From the NCBI GenBank assembly GCA_021772015.1, contig JAETNS010000010.1:60059-124058 (forward strand): a stretch of 64,000 nucleotides of DNA. Reading direction: 5' to 3'. The stretch is from Prevotellaceae bacterium (GTDB taxonomy: Bacteria; Bacteroidota; Bacteroidia; Bacteroidales; Muribaculaceae). Shown one piece after another: positions 43,626-51,427 of the stretch (the stretch's first letter is position 1; each line of letters opens with the position of its first letter). The notes below the pieces were generated by a model. It saw only the letters and a program-made list of their open reading frames with translations, had not been told where the DNA came from and did not search any database. The position numbers and the translations under genes are program-made.

Positions 43626-46117
43626 CAGAGCGCTATTTTGAATGATTTGCCGTTGACTGTGACTATGTATATGTCCCTTGGCAGGTGATCAATACTTGAC
43701 TCACATGTCTCAATAATCATATGTCCCTGTAAAGAGAATACCCTGACAATGGCGTCGGGCTTCTTGTTTATAACATCTATTCGGCCATCGCGAGCAATCA
43801 CTCTCACCTGGTCGGCATTGTCATTCACATCATCTATACCGGCTCCAGCAACGACTTTGATACGCCTCGACAACGTCGATGAATCAGCAAAGTCATAGAA
43901 ACCCATATCATTCTTATGACAGTTGATGCTGAAATACAGAGTAGTTTCCCCTTCCTTGATTCCAGTTGCATACCAGGCCGGATTATTGGTATTTTCCCCC
44001 TCGGAAGAAAGAGAGATAATACTCTCATCATAATCCGTGTCAAACATACACCACAAATCAGCCTGATAGGAGATTCCTAAATTGACTTTCTCTCCTACTC
44101 CAACTGTTATCGGCGAATTGGCATCCCATTGTAGGTTTGTGGACGCACGCTTTACTGTCAGATAGGCTCGTGACGGATTAGCAACCACATTCGGATTTGT
44201 CCCTTTCGGAGTAAGATTGAAGATATATTTGCCGGCCCACATTATCCTGTCGTAATTGGTATTGATATAGTTGCCCGCATACTCTCCGGATGTAATTGTA
44301 GCGACATAATCATGACCGGCCCAAATATTATCTTTGTCAAGATACCATAATTCGATCCAGAAATCATCCTGACTGAATGGCCCTGTGATTTCCGGGAGAT
44401 AATTGAAATACCTGTCATCAGTGCTCACAGACATATCATTGTATGTCACCGAATTATAGACATTTTTGAAACCAACAGCAAGAGGTTTTACCGTCAATAT
44501 ACCATCCTGATAGAGGAAATTGTAATTATCAGCCTCGCCTCCGGTAACAGTGATAGGATATTTGCCTGCATCCGAATCCTTTGTTGCCAAACAGTTTGTA
44601 ACAGGCATAGATCCCAAATCAGATTCATTATCTCCATTTACAAAGCCGATGTACGTGAGGGAGAATTGAGGATTTTCATCTCCATACTGACGTTCGCAAT
44701 CATTGGCTTTCGCCGTAAGATCGCGTTTAGTTACGGTCAGTTCACCGGGAGTATTTTGTATGATATTATAATTCATTGGATCAGCCGCTGCAACTGTGAT
44801 GGGATAAACACCTACCCCACTTGATTTGGTTGCGGTTGTACTTATCTGTGGCTTCGTTTTCCATACGGGAGCGTTTTCTCCATTTTTCAAGCCCGAAAAT
44901 GTAAGCGAGAAATCAGGATTGGTGTTACCGTAAACTTTGGTAGCATTAGCCACCGTAATATTCAATGGAGCCTTCAGGACAGACAACTTGCCATAAGTAT
45001 AGGAAATCTCATAGTTCGGAGCTGCCAGCGATGCCAAGATACGATAATCCCCTACATTGCTGTTTTGTGTCGCCTCACATTCATAATGTGGAGTAGAACC
45101 TATCGATGATATGCTTTCATCGTTTACAAATCCTGATATCTCACATGTGAAATCGGGATTTTGATCTCCATACTCCCTTTGAGCATTGTTCACCACCAAT
45201 GATAACGGAGCCTTGTTGATGACATATTCAAACGGAATATCGACTGTGATATCTATTCCATCTGAATATGTAGCTTTCAAAATTTTGATATAAGAACCGG
45301 CATTTACATCCGTAACACATTCGTCTTCGGATATAGAACATTTATATGCTTTCAGGTTATTAGTCCATTGTATAGGATGGCTGCCGCCGGAATATTCATA
45401 GCTATCAGTTGCAAATGCGACATACTCTTTACCAAACCCATAAACTTTACGGGATGGAACATACCGCTCACCGTATGCACCACTATATGAATCATATAAA
45501 CCCATACTTGGAGGTGTGGAGGATAGGAAGAAGATTTCCCAAAGGTTGCTACAGCGATAAAAAGCATCCACTCCGATTGATTTTAAGCCTTTCCCTAAAA
45601 TCACCTGATGCAAATTTGAGCATTCTAAGAATGCAGATCCTCCAATTGTTTCCACATTGTCGGGTATCCTTATAGACAATAATGGACACTTGTAGAATGC
45701 AGATCCTCCAATAGTTCTCAGTTGATCGGGGAGTTCGATATTATACAAATAATCACAGAAAGCAAAAGCACGACTTCCGATTTCTCTGACACTTTTAGGC
45801 AGTATAACGTTGGTTACCGTACATCCCTTCTTATACAAAGAACCTCCTCCAAATGCATAGTCTCCTACTTTAGTAACTAAAAATGTGCGATTATTATAAT
45901 TAACAGTCTCAGGAATGACTATATCTCCTGTATACGAAGAGTTCTTGTAGTACTCTGAGACATTTTGTTGAGAGCTATGTGTAACCTCCACCTCAAGATC
46001 ACTCATTGAGATGATATTGTAGTATATGCCATTCACCTCAAAGTCGTAGGCACAGATCGTGAAAGATGCCAATAGCCCTATGATCAGCATCAACAGTTTT
46101 TGTAGCATTGGTCTCAT
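43625..46117 (-). CDS. Secreted LRR/MBG-repeat surface protein
   Basis: The protein has 830 residues with a signal peptide at about 1-23. Residues about 85-205 are BspA-type leucine-rich repeats (LPKSVREIGSRAFAFC, LPDQLRTIGGSAFYKC, IPDNVETIGGSAFLEC). Three tandem MBG-like domains follow (about 310-545), each with the YG(D/N)xNPxF motif: EYGDQNPDF, VYGNTNPDF and QYGDENPQF. A further beta-rich region and a C-terminal domain of about 80 residues (VRVFSLQGHMI, LPRDIYIVTVNGKSFKI) resemble a type IX secretion sorting domain. Such proteins bind host or microbial surfaces. Four-base overlaps join it to both neighbours. Confidence 0.85.
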   Translation of the reverse strand: MRPMLQKLLMLIIGLLASFTICAYDFEVNGIYYNIISMSDLEVEVTHSSQQNVSEYYKNSSYTGDIVIPETVNYNNRTFLVTKVGDYAFGGGSLYKKGCTVTNVILPKSVREIGSRAFAFCDYLYNIELPDQLRTIGGSAFYKCPLLSIRIPDNVETIGGSAFLECSNLHQVILGKGLKSIGVDAFYRCSNLWEIFFLSSTPPSMGLYDSYSGAYGERYVPSRKVYGFGKEYVAFATDSYEYSGGSHPIQWTNNLKAYKCSISEDECVTDVNAGSYIKILKATYSDGIDITVDIPFEYVINKAPLSLVVNNAQREYGDQNPDFTCEISGFVNDESISSIGSTPHYECEATQNSNVGDYRILASLAAPNYEISYTYGKLSVLKAPLNITVANATKVYGNTNPDFSLTFSGLKNGENAPVWKTKPQISTTATKSSGVGVYPITVAAADPMNYNIIQNTPGELTVTKRDLTAKANDCERQYGDENPQFSLTYIGFVNGDNESDLGSMPVTNCLATKDSDAGKYPITVTGGEADNYNFLYQDGILTVKPLAVGFKNVYNSVTYNDMSVSTDDRYFNYLPEITGPFSQDDFWIELWYLDKDNIWAGHDYVATITSGEYAGNYINTNYDRIMWAGKYIFNLTPKGTNPNVVANPSRAYLTVKRASTNLQWDANSPITVGVGEKVNLGISYQADLWCMFDTDYDESIISLSSEGENTNNPAWYATGIKEGETTLYFSINCHKNDMGFYDFADSSTLSRRIKVVAGAGIDDVNDNADQVRVIARDGRIDVINKKPDAIVRVFSLQGHMIIETCESSIDHLPRDIYIVTVNGKSFKIAL

Positions 46118-46512
46118 GAGAGGATGTTATGAAGTTTGACAAGAGGAAGGGGTAGTTTCACTTCCCATTCTCCAAGCGTATCGTCGGGAAGGTACTCGGA
46201 GAATGTAACATAGAGTTTGTCAGCACATGGATTCCCTGTGCTTTTCTCTGATTTGTTCATCAGCGGAAGGACACCGCGTTCCTCGAATGCTTCAATGAGG
46301 GCAGTCTCCATTTTTGCCACCTCTTCCGGTGTTCCTTCCGCCACCACTGTGAGATAGAATGATTTCTCATTCCTTGTGTCTTGTTCATGTTCAATTCCAC
46401 GTCTATTTGGATCGTCTGTTTTTCCGACATAGACTTTTGTTTTCCATTTACGGTCTTTACAGTATTGCTCGATAGTAGATGCAATCTGCCCCGCAATAAG
46501 TTTCAGATTCAT
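46114..46512 (-). CDS. GIY-YIG-like small protein, first gene of the overlapping operon
   Basis: The 132-residue protein contains VYVGKTDDPNRRGIEHE (27-43), like the YIG strand with the following arginine and histidine of GIY-YIG nucleases. Downstream METALIEAF (Glu69) and MNKSE (Asn86) fit the catalytic glutamate and later asparagine of the fold. The first GIY strand is not obvious, so activity is uncertain. No signal peptide is seen, so it should be cytoplasmic. The stop overlaps the next start (46114-46117). An alternative is a non-nuclease relative of the fold. Confidence 0.6.
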   Translation of the reverse strand: MNLKLIAGQIASTIEQYCKDRKWKTKVYVGKTDDPNRRGIEHEQDTRNEKSFYLTVVAEGTPEEVAKMETALIEAFEERGVLPLMNKSEKSTGNPCADKLYVTFSEYLPDDTLGEWEVKLPLPLVKLHNILS

Positions 46513-46563
46513 TTTTTGTGTGATTGCCTCCGGACTCCCCTCTTTGGCATAAGGTTGTTAAAC

Positions 46564-46870
46564 AAAAAAGCGTGAGAGCCGTATTCGTTGCCCGTTCTAC
46601 AATCAGAGGCTCTGGTATGCCCATTGGAGTTGAACGGACAACGCAGAAGCCTCACGCAGAATATGCCAAAATCCCTTTTCAACGCTCCCGCGCCGAAAAA
46701 AGGTTTGATCCACATATCCACAAGGCATCTACCGTTGCCTCATTCCTGACTCCAATTGAAATTTACCAGATTTCTGATTGTCAAGAACGAGCGTCAAGTA
46801 AACGCTTTCTAATCTATATGTCTGCCGACCCTCCCGCTTAAGCCCTGACCGGGCTTCTGCTGACGGTCTG
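46564..46870 (-). ncRNA. Candidate structured leader or small RNA ending in a terminator-like fold
   Basis: The 5' end is set by the promoter at 46877-46908. On the minus strand an outer stem GCGUGAG/CUCACGC (46651-46657 with 46570-46576) encloses a 12-bp stem (46632-46643 with 46586-46597), directly followed by UUUUUUGUUU. One pair is a G-U wobble only on the minus strand; on the plus strand it would be C-A, so strand choice is supported. The segment GAGGCUUCUG (46644-46653) can instead pair with CAGAGCCUC (46606-46614) in the loop, giving a pseudoknot or an alternative fold that competes with the outer stem. It could be an attenuator for the operon or a separate RNA of about 300 nt. Confidence 0.5.
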
Positions 46871-46876
46871 CATTCG

Positions 46877-46908
46877 CAAAATTAGTCATTTGGCTTGAAA
46901 CAGGCAAA
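46877..46908 (-). promoter_or_regulatory. Full Bacteroidota promoter for the leader and operon
   Basis: TTTG (46908-46905), 20 nt, TAATTTTG (46884-46877) on the minus strand, a perfect consensus. It is the only strong promoter facing the GIY-YIG/LRR-MBG operon. Confidence 0.8.
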
Positions 46909-47130
46909 CTTTAAATCAACATTTCTGAGACCTTTCCTGGAAATTGTTTATGACATCTCTTAAAAATGGGGATATTTCCATGTCATCACCTATTAATCAG
47001 GAGATTACCCCGCTTCTTTGCAAATCAAAAGTCAAACTTTCGATTTGCACGCATAACCATCTTATTAGCCTAAATTCAAATATTTAGCAGCATCTTCTAC
47101 AAATATAGACCAATCCGATAAAACATACGA

Positions 47131-47174
47131 AGCCACCACACCTTGGCGGGGATTCCGTCGGGGGTGTGGTGGCT
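47131..47174 (-). terminator. Terminator of the fumarate reductase operon
   Basis: AGCCACCACACC (47131-47142) pairs perfectly with GGTGTGGTGGCT (47163-47174) around a 20-nt loop. It lies 31 nt past the frdB stop on the minus strand, with a short T-rich stretch beyond it. Confidence 0.8.
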
Positions 47175-47204
47175 GAAAAGAGGTTATTTATTCGCCCTGC
47201 GGGA

Positions 47205-47960
47205 TCAGTCGGCGAGCTTGGCCTTGATGAACTCGCGGTTGAGGCGGGCGATGTTGCTCAGGGAGATGTTCTTGGGGCATTCGGCGGCGCAGGCACCGGT
47301 GTTGGTACAGTTACCGAAGCCCAGCTCATCCATCTTGCGGACCATAGCGCGGGCGCGACGGGCGCGTTCTACCTGGCCCTGGGGAAGGAGGGCGAACTGG
47401 CTGACCTTGGCGGAGACGAAGAGCATCGCGGAGCCGTTCTTGCAGGCAGCGACGCATGCGCCACAGCCGATACAGGTGGCGGAGTCCATCGCCTCGTCGG
47501 CCACCTCCTTAGAAATGGGGAGGTTGTTGGCATCGGGAGCGCCGCCGCAGTTGAACGACACATAGCCGCCGGCCTGCTGGATCTTGTCGAAAGCGTGACG
47601 GTCTACCATCAGGTCACGGATGACGGGGAACGCAGCCGAACGCCAAGGCTCGATGGTGATCTCGTCGCCATCCTTGAACTTGCGCATATGGAGCTGGCAG
47701 GTGGTGATTCCCTGCACAGGGCCGTGGGGATGGCCGTTGATGTAGAGGGAACACATGCCGCAGATACCCTCGCGGCAGTCATTGTCGAAGACCACAGGCT
47801 CCTCACCCTTGTCGACGAGCTGCTGGTTGAGCATGTCGAGCATTTCGAGGAAAGAGGATCCGGTGGAGACATTATCGAGGTGATACTTGACGAACTGCCC
47901 GGGTTCTTTGGGCCCACGCTGACGCCAAATCTTGAGGTTTACGCTAATTGTAGTTTCCAT
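47205..47960 (-). CDS. frdB: Fumarate reductase/succinate dehydrogenase iron-sulfur subunit
   Basis: The 251-residue protein has an N-terminal ferredoxin domain with [2Fe-2S] ligands Cys62, Cys67, Cys70 and Cys88. The C-terminal domain supplies Cys163, Cys166, Cys169 and Cys173, then Cys218, Cys224 and Cys228, for the other clusters. It carries electrons between the quinone site and the flavin. In anaerobic Bacteroidales the complex works mainly as a fumarate reductase, producing succinate. It is the last gene of the operon frdC-frdA-frdB. Confidence 0.94.
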   Translation of the reverse strand: METTISVNLKIWRQRGPKEPGQFVKYHLDNVSTGSSFLEMLDMLNQQLVDKGEEPVVFDNDCREGICGMCSLYINGHPHGPVQGITTCQLHMRKFKDGDEITIEPWRSAAFPVIRDLMVDRHAFDKIQQAGGYVSFNCGGAPDANNLPISKEVADEAMDSATCIGCGACVAACKNGSAMLFVSAKVSQFALLPQGQVERARRARAMVRKMDELGFGNCTNTGACAAECPKNISLSNIARLNREFIKAKLAD

Positions 47961-47998
47961 AATTGATTACGGGATATTGTATGGTTCAACGTGGTGGG

Positions 47999-50026
47999 TT
48001 ACGACTTGTAGTTACGGGTCTGAACCTTGATGGCCTCATATTTGAGGGGTTCTTTGAGCAGCACGGGCTTCTCGTCGTCGCCGGTGAACTTCCAGCATCC
48101 TACATACATGTAGTCCTGGTCGTTACGGGCAGCCTCGCCGTCGGCAGTCTGATACTCCTCACGGAAGTGGGCACCGCAGGATTCGTTGCGGTGGAGAGCG
48201 TCGATAGCCATCATGCGGGCGATTTCGAGGAAGTCCTCGAGGCGCAGGGCCTTCTCAAGCTCAGTGTTGAGCGAGTCGACCTCGCCGACAATGCGCAGGT
48301 CGGAGTAGAACTCCTTCTTGATCTTGGCGATCTCGTCGACAGCCTTGACAAGCGACTGGAGCGTACGTCCCATGCCGACAAGGTTCCACATCACATGGCC
48401 GAGCTTCTTATGGAGCTGGTCGGGACTCTGTTTTCCCTTGATGGCCATAAGGCGGGCGATACGGTCGCGTACACCCTTCTCGGCCTCGTCGAACTCCTTG
48501 GTGTCGGTCTTGAAGCGTGGCACCTTGATCTGGTCGCTGAGATAGTTCTGCATCGTGTAGGGAAGCACGAAGTATCCGTCGGCAAGACCCTGCATAAGAG
48601 CGGAAGCACCCAGACGGTTCGCGCCGTGATCGGAGAAGTTGCATTCGCCGATGGCGAAGAGACCCTTGATAGAGGTCTGCAGCTCGTAATCGACCCAGAT
48701 ACCACCCATCGTGTAGTGGGAGGCGGGGAAGATCATCATCGGGGTCTCGTAGGGATTGTCATCGGAAATCATCTGGTACATGTCAAAGAGGTTGCCGTAG
48801 CGGTCGGCGACGGCATCCTTGCCCAAACGGTCGATGGCATATTTGAAGTCGAGGTATACGGCGTTTCCTGTACCGACACCGAAACCTGCGTCGCAACGCT
48901 CTTTGGCGGCACGGGAAGCGATGTCACGGGGACAGAGGTTACCGAACGCGGGATAACGGCGCTCCAGGTAGAAGTCGCGGTCCTCGTCGGGGATATCTGT
49001 CGGTTTCTTCTTTCCGGCGCGGATAGCCTCGGCATCCTCTTTTTTCTTGGGCACCCAGATACGTCCGTCGTTACGGAGCGACTCGCTCATGAGGGTCAGT
49101 TTGGACTGGTCCTCGCCGTGGACGGGAATACAGGTCGGGTGGATCTGGGTGAACGCCAGGTTGGCCAGATAAGCACCCTTGCGGAACGCCTGGATGGCAG
49201 CGGAACCGTTGCAGCCCATAGCGTTGGTCGACAGGAAGAAAGCACGGCCATAACCGCCGGTGGCGAGAACCACGGCGTGGGCGGCGTAACGCTCCAGCTC
49301 GCCGGTGACGAGGTTGCGCATGATCACACCGCGGGCGCGGCCGTCGATCATTACTATATCAAGCATCTCGCGGCGGTTGTAGCTCTTGACGGTGCCCTTC
49401 TCGATCTGACGGTTCAGCGAGGAGTAAGCACCCAGAAGGAGCTGCTGGCCTGTCTGTCCCTTGGCGTAGAAAGTACGGGAAACCTGTGCGCCACCGAAAG
49501 AACGGTTGGCCAACAAGCCGCCGTATTCGCGGGCGAAAGGCACACCCTGGGCGACACACTGGTCGATGATGTTGCTCGACACTTCAGCCAGACGGTAGAC
49601 GTTGGCCTCGCGGGAGCGGAAGTCACCACCCTTGACTGTGTCATAGAAAAGACGATATACCGAGTCGCCGTCGTTCTGGTAATCCTTGGCGGCGTTGATA
49701 CCACCCTGGGCGGCGATGGAGTGGGCACGGCGGGGTGAATCCTGGATACAGAAATTCATCACATTGAAGCCAAGTTCGCCGAGTGTCGAAGCGGCGGAAG
49801 CTCCGGCCAGACCTGTTCCGACGACGATGATGTCGAGATGACGCTTGTTGGCGGGGTTGACCAGTTTCTGGTGAGCCTTGTAGTTGGTCCACTTTTCAGC
49901 TACGGGACCTTCGGGTATTTTGCTGTCAATCTGGAATTCAGGAAGTTTCGACGACTCGATGTCGGCGTAGTCCTTCATGATGGGAGTAGAGTCGATCATT
50001 CCCTCCAGTTTTTTGAGATCTGCCAT
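47999..50026 (-). CDS. frdA: Fumarate reductase/succinate dehydrogenase flavoprotein subunit
   Basis: The 675-residue protein has the FAD-binding motif [18 protein letters not shown], the flavin-linked histidine region [17 protein letters not shown], and catalytic segments including [10 protein letters not shown] and [15 protein letters not shown]. It catalyses fumarate reduction to succinate on the cytoplasmic side. It starts 13 nt after the frdC stop. Very long open frames on the opposite strand (for example 47963-49738) are artefacts of codon bias. Confidence 0.95.
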   Translation of the reverse strand: MADLKKLEGMIDSTPIMKDYADIESSKLPEFQIDSKIPEGPVAEKWTNYKAHQKLVNPANKRHLDIIVVGTGLAGASAASTLGELGFNVMNFCIQDSPRRAHSIAAQGGINAAKDYQNDGDSVYRLFYDTVKGGDFRSREANVYRLAEVSSNIIDQCVAQGVPFAREYGGLLANRSFGGAQVSRTFYAKGQTGQQLLLGAYSSLNRQIEKGTVKSYNRREMLDIVMIDGRARGVIMRNLVTGELERYAAHAVVLATGGYGRAFFLSTNAMGCNGSAAIQAFRKGAYLANLAFTQIHPTCIPVHGEDQSKLTLMSESLRNDGRIWVPKKKEDAEAIRAGKKKPTDIPDEDRDFYLERRYPAFGNLCPRDIASRAAKERCDAGFGVGTGNAVYLDFKYAIDRLGKDAVADRYGNLFDMYQMISDDNPYETPMMIFPASHYTMGGIWVDYELQTSIKGLFAIGECNFSDHGANRLGASALMQGLADGYFVLPYTMQNYLSDQIKVPRFKTDTKEFDEAEKGVRDRIARLMAIKGKQSPDQLHKKLGHVMWNLVGMGRTLQSLVKAVDEIAKIKKEFYSDLRIVGEVDSLNTELEKALRLEDFLEIARMMAIDALHRNESCGAHFREEYQTADGEAARNDQDYMYVGCWKFTGDDEKPVLLKEPLKYEAIKVQTRNYKS

Positions 50027-50039
50027 ATCTGAGTGTGGT

Positions 50040-51038
50040 TTAATCGTTAATTGTTACAGTTTCAACGGTCACATTTTCAGCGTCCCGGGGAGCTTCGGAA
50101 GAGACACAGCCGGCGCAATTGGTCTGTCGGCACACCTCCGGGCTGCAGTTCTCGGCGGGGCAGCTGCAGGCAGCGGGATCGCATGCGCCGTTGGGGCAGT
50201 CGGTGTTGGCGCATTTGGCCGCGCGGGGGCATACGGCATTGCCGCACTCACCTTTGGAAGCCTCGAAGTAGGGAGCGTCAACGGCTCCGTCATGCTTGAG
50301 GTACATCTCCTGATACTGCTCGATGAGATTCTCGTTGGTGGTGTAGTAGTTCTGATGAGCCTTTACAGTGAAGACAATGGCCTCGGCGATGAAAAGAGCG
50401 ATCACAGCTGTCGTCCAGACATTCCCGATGGTCTTGAGACGCGACATCCAGATCTTGCCGTTCCATCCGCAGCTCTGGAACATAGACCAGAAACCGTGGG
50501 TCATGTGAAACCAGAGGGCGACAAAAGCCACAAGATATACTGCCAGTACCAGACCGTTGGAGAAAGCCATCTCCAGGAACCAGGTTCCGGCGGCCGGAGG
50601 CACTTCGGCTCCGCTGACGCAATCTACGGCATGTTGGCCGATGATCTCGGCGAACTGCATCTTGGTCCAGAACTGGATCAGGTGAAGCACCAGGAAGGCG
50701 AGCACCACAATACCCAGTACGAACATGTTCTTTGATGACCATTCTACCTGAGGAGGACGAGAAGTCACCTCGTAACGGGCATTGCCGCGGGCCTTGCGGT
50801 TCTGTACAGTCAGCCAGGTGGCATACAGGATGTGGAGGATGAACCCGAGAGCGAGCACGAGCGAACCTACCAGCGCATACCAGTTGGCGCCAAGGAACTC
50901 ACAGATGACGTTGTAGGCGGTAGGCCAGAAAATCGCCACCCCGTTCATCAACGCATGGAACGTCACGAATAGGATCAGGAAGGCGCCTGTCAATGACATG
51001 ACCAACTTCCTGCCTATGGATGAGGATGTTAACCACAT
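50040..51038 (-). CDS. frdC: Fumarate reductase cytochrome b subunit with 11-cysteine C-terminal tail
   Basis: The 332-residue protein begins with a five-helix, b-type cytochrome domain (helices near 15-35, 55-78, 103-125, 155-178 and 208-228). Histidines at 28, 69, 119, 178 and 181 are candidate heme ligands. Typical relatives end near residue 235. This one adds about 90 residues, with cysteines at 265, 270, 276, 281, 286, 291, 293, 298, 303, 308 and 311, about one every five residues, and few hydrophobic residues. The tail is in frame, without sign of frameshift. If topology follows Wolinella FrdC it would face the periplasm (inference). Metal or redox binding is possible. Confidence 0.92.
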   Translation of the reverse strand: MWLTSSSIGRKLVMSLTGAFLILFVTFHALMNGVAIFWPTAYNVICEFLGANWYALVGSLVLALGFILHILYATWLTVQNRKARGNARYEVTSRPPQVEWSSKNMFVLGIVVLAFLVLHLIQFWTKMQFAEIIGQHAVDCVSGAEVPPAAGTWFLEMAFSNGLVLAVYLVAFVALWFHMTHGFWSMFQSCGWNGKIWMSRLKTIGNVWTTAVIALFIAEAIVFTVKAHQNYYTTNENLIEQYQEMYLKHDGAVDAPYFEASKGECGNAVCPRAAKCANTDCPNGACDPAACSCPAENCSPEVCRQTNCAGCVSSEAPRDAENVTVETVTIND

Positions 51039-51182
51039 AAGTGTTTTTGATTTAGAGTTGTGTTGTTATTAAGGTTGATTTATTCAGATTTATAGCGAAC
51101 TGGCAGCGTGAGCCTTACACGCGACACCACAACGGGACTTACGCCCAATTATTTTCCGGCCGTACAGACTCCGATTATCCGA

Positions 51183-51190
51183 CAAAATTA
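51183..51190 (-). promoter_or_regulatory. -7 element for the fumarate reductase operon
   Basis: TAATTTTG on the minus strand. No clear -33 TTTG at the right distance. Confidence 0.5.
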
Positions 51191-51281
51191 ATCAATCTCC
51201 CCCATCTTTACAAGAATTAACGATTTTTTTCTCTAATGAAAACGAAAAAATCTTTAGCGATGCGAAAACCGCCACGCAATA

Positions 51282-51312
51282 TTGGATGTTTGACAAATAA
51301 TTGTTAACTTTG
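51282..51312 (+). promoter_or_regulatory. Promoter for the first C10 protease
   Basis: TTGG (51282-51285), 19 nt, TAACTTTG (51305-51312). One mismatch in the -33 element. Confidence 0.65.
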
Positions 51313-51427
51313 GCCGTTCAGGGCATACCCGGACACAGAAATCGGCCTTATCCACGACGGTGGCAGACCAAGCTGCGCCTCTCTGGAGAGTCCGAGGGAA
51401 CCAAATCAGATCAGAAAAGAAATCGCG

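Larger units (their letters stand above)
46513..47204. other. Long leader and promoter region of the overlapping operon, plus frdB terminator
   Basis: From right to left: the frdB terminator (47131-47174); a nested palindrome (47020-47048, GCAAATC/GATTTGC with AAAGT/ACTTT inside); a full promoter (46877-46908, minus); and a leader of about 360 nt ending at the GIY-YIG-like start. The leader contains a structured element (46564-46657). A 70-codon minus-strand frame covers 46509-46721. Confidence 0.65.
51039..51427. other. Divergent promoter region between frdC and the first C10 protease
   Basis: The 389 nt contain a minus -7 element for frdC (51183-51190, leader about 140 nt) and a plus promoter for the protease (51282-51312, leader about 110 nt). 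Nothing else was recognised. Confidence 0.65.

Noticed and set aside
46509..46721. A 70-codon frame in the leader whose stop overlaps the GIY-YIG-like start as ATGA
   Set aside because: It covers the structured RNA element, and its sequence is explained by the paired stems. The overlap is suggestive of a leader peptide but not enough; conservation at the codon level would be needed.
47963..49738. A 591-codon open frame on the plus strand opposite frdA, and a 266-codon one opposite frdB
   Set aside because: Both are antisense to clearly real, motif-bearing genes and have repetitive Val/Gly/Asp-rich sequence typical of the complement of a biased coding strand. No homology, promoter or signal supports them.
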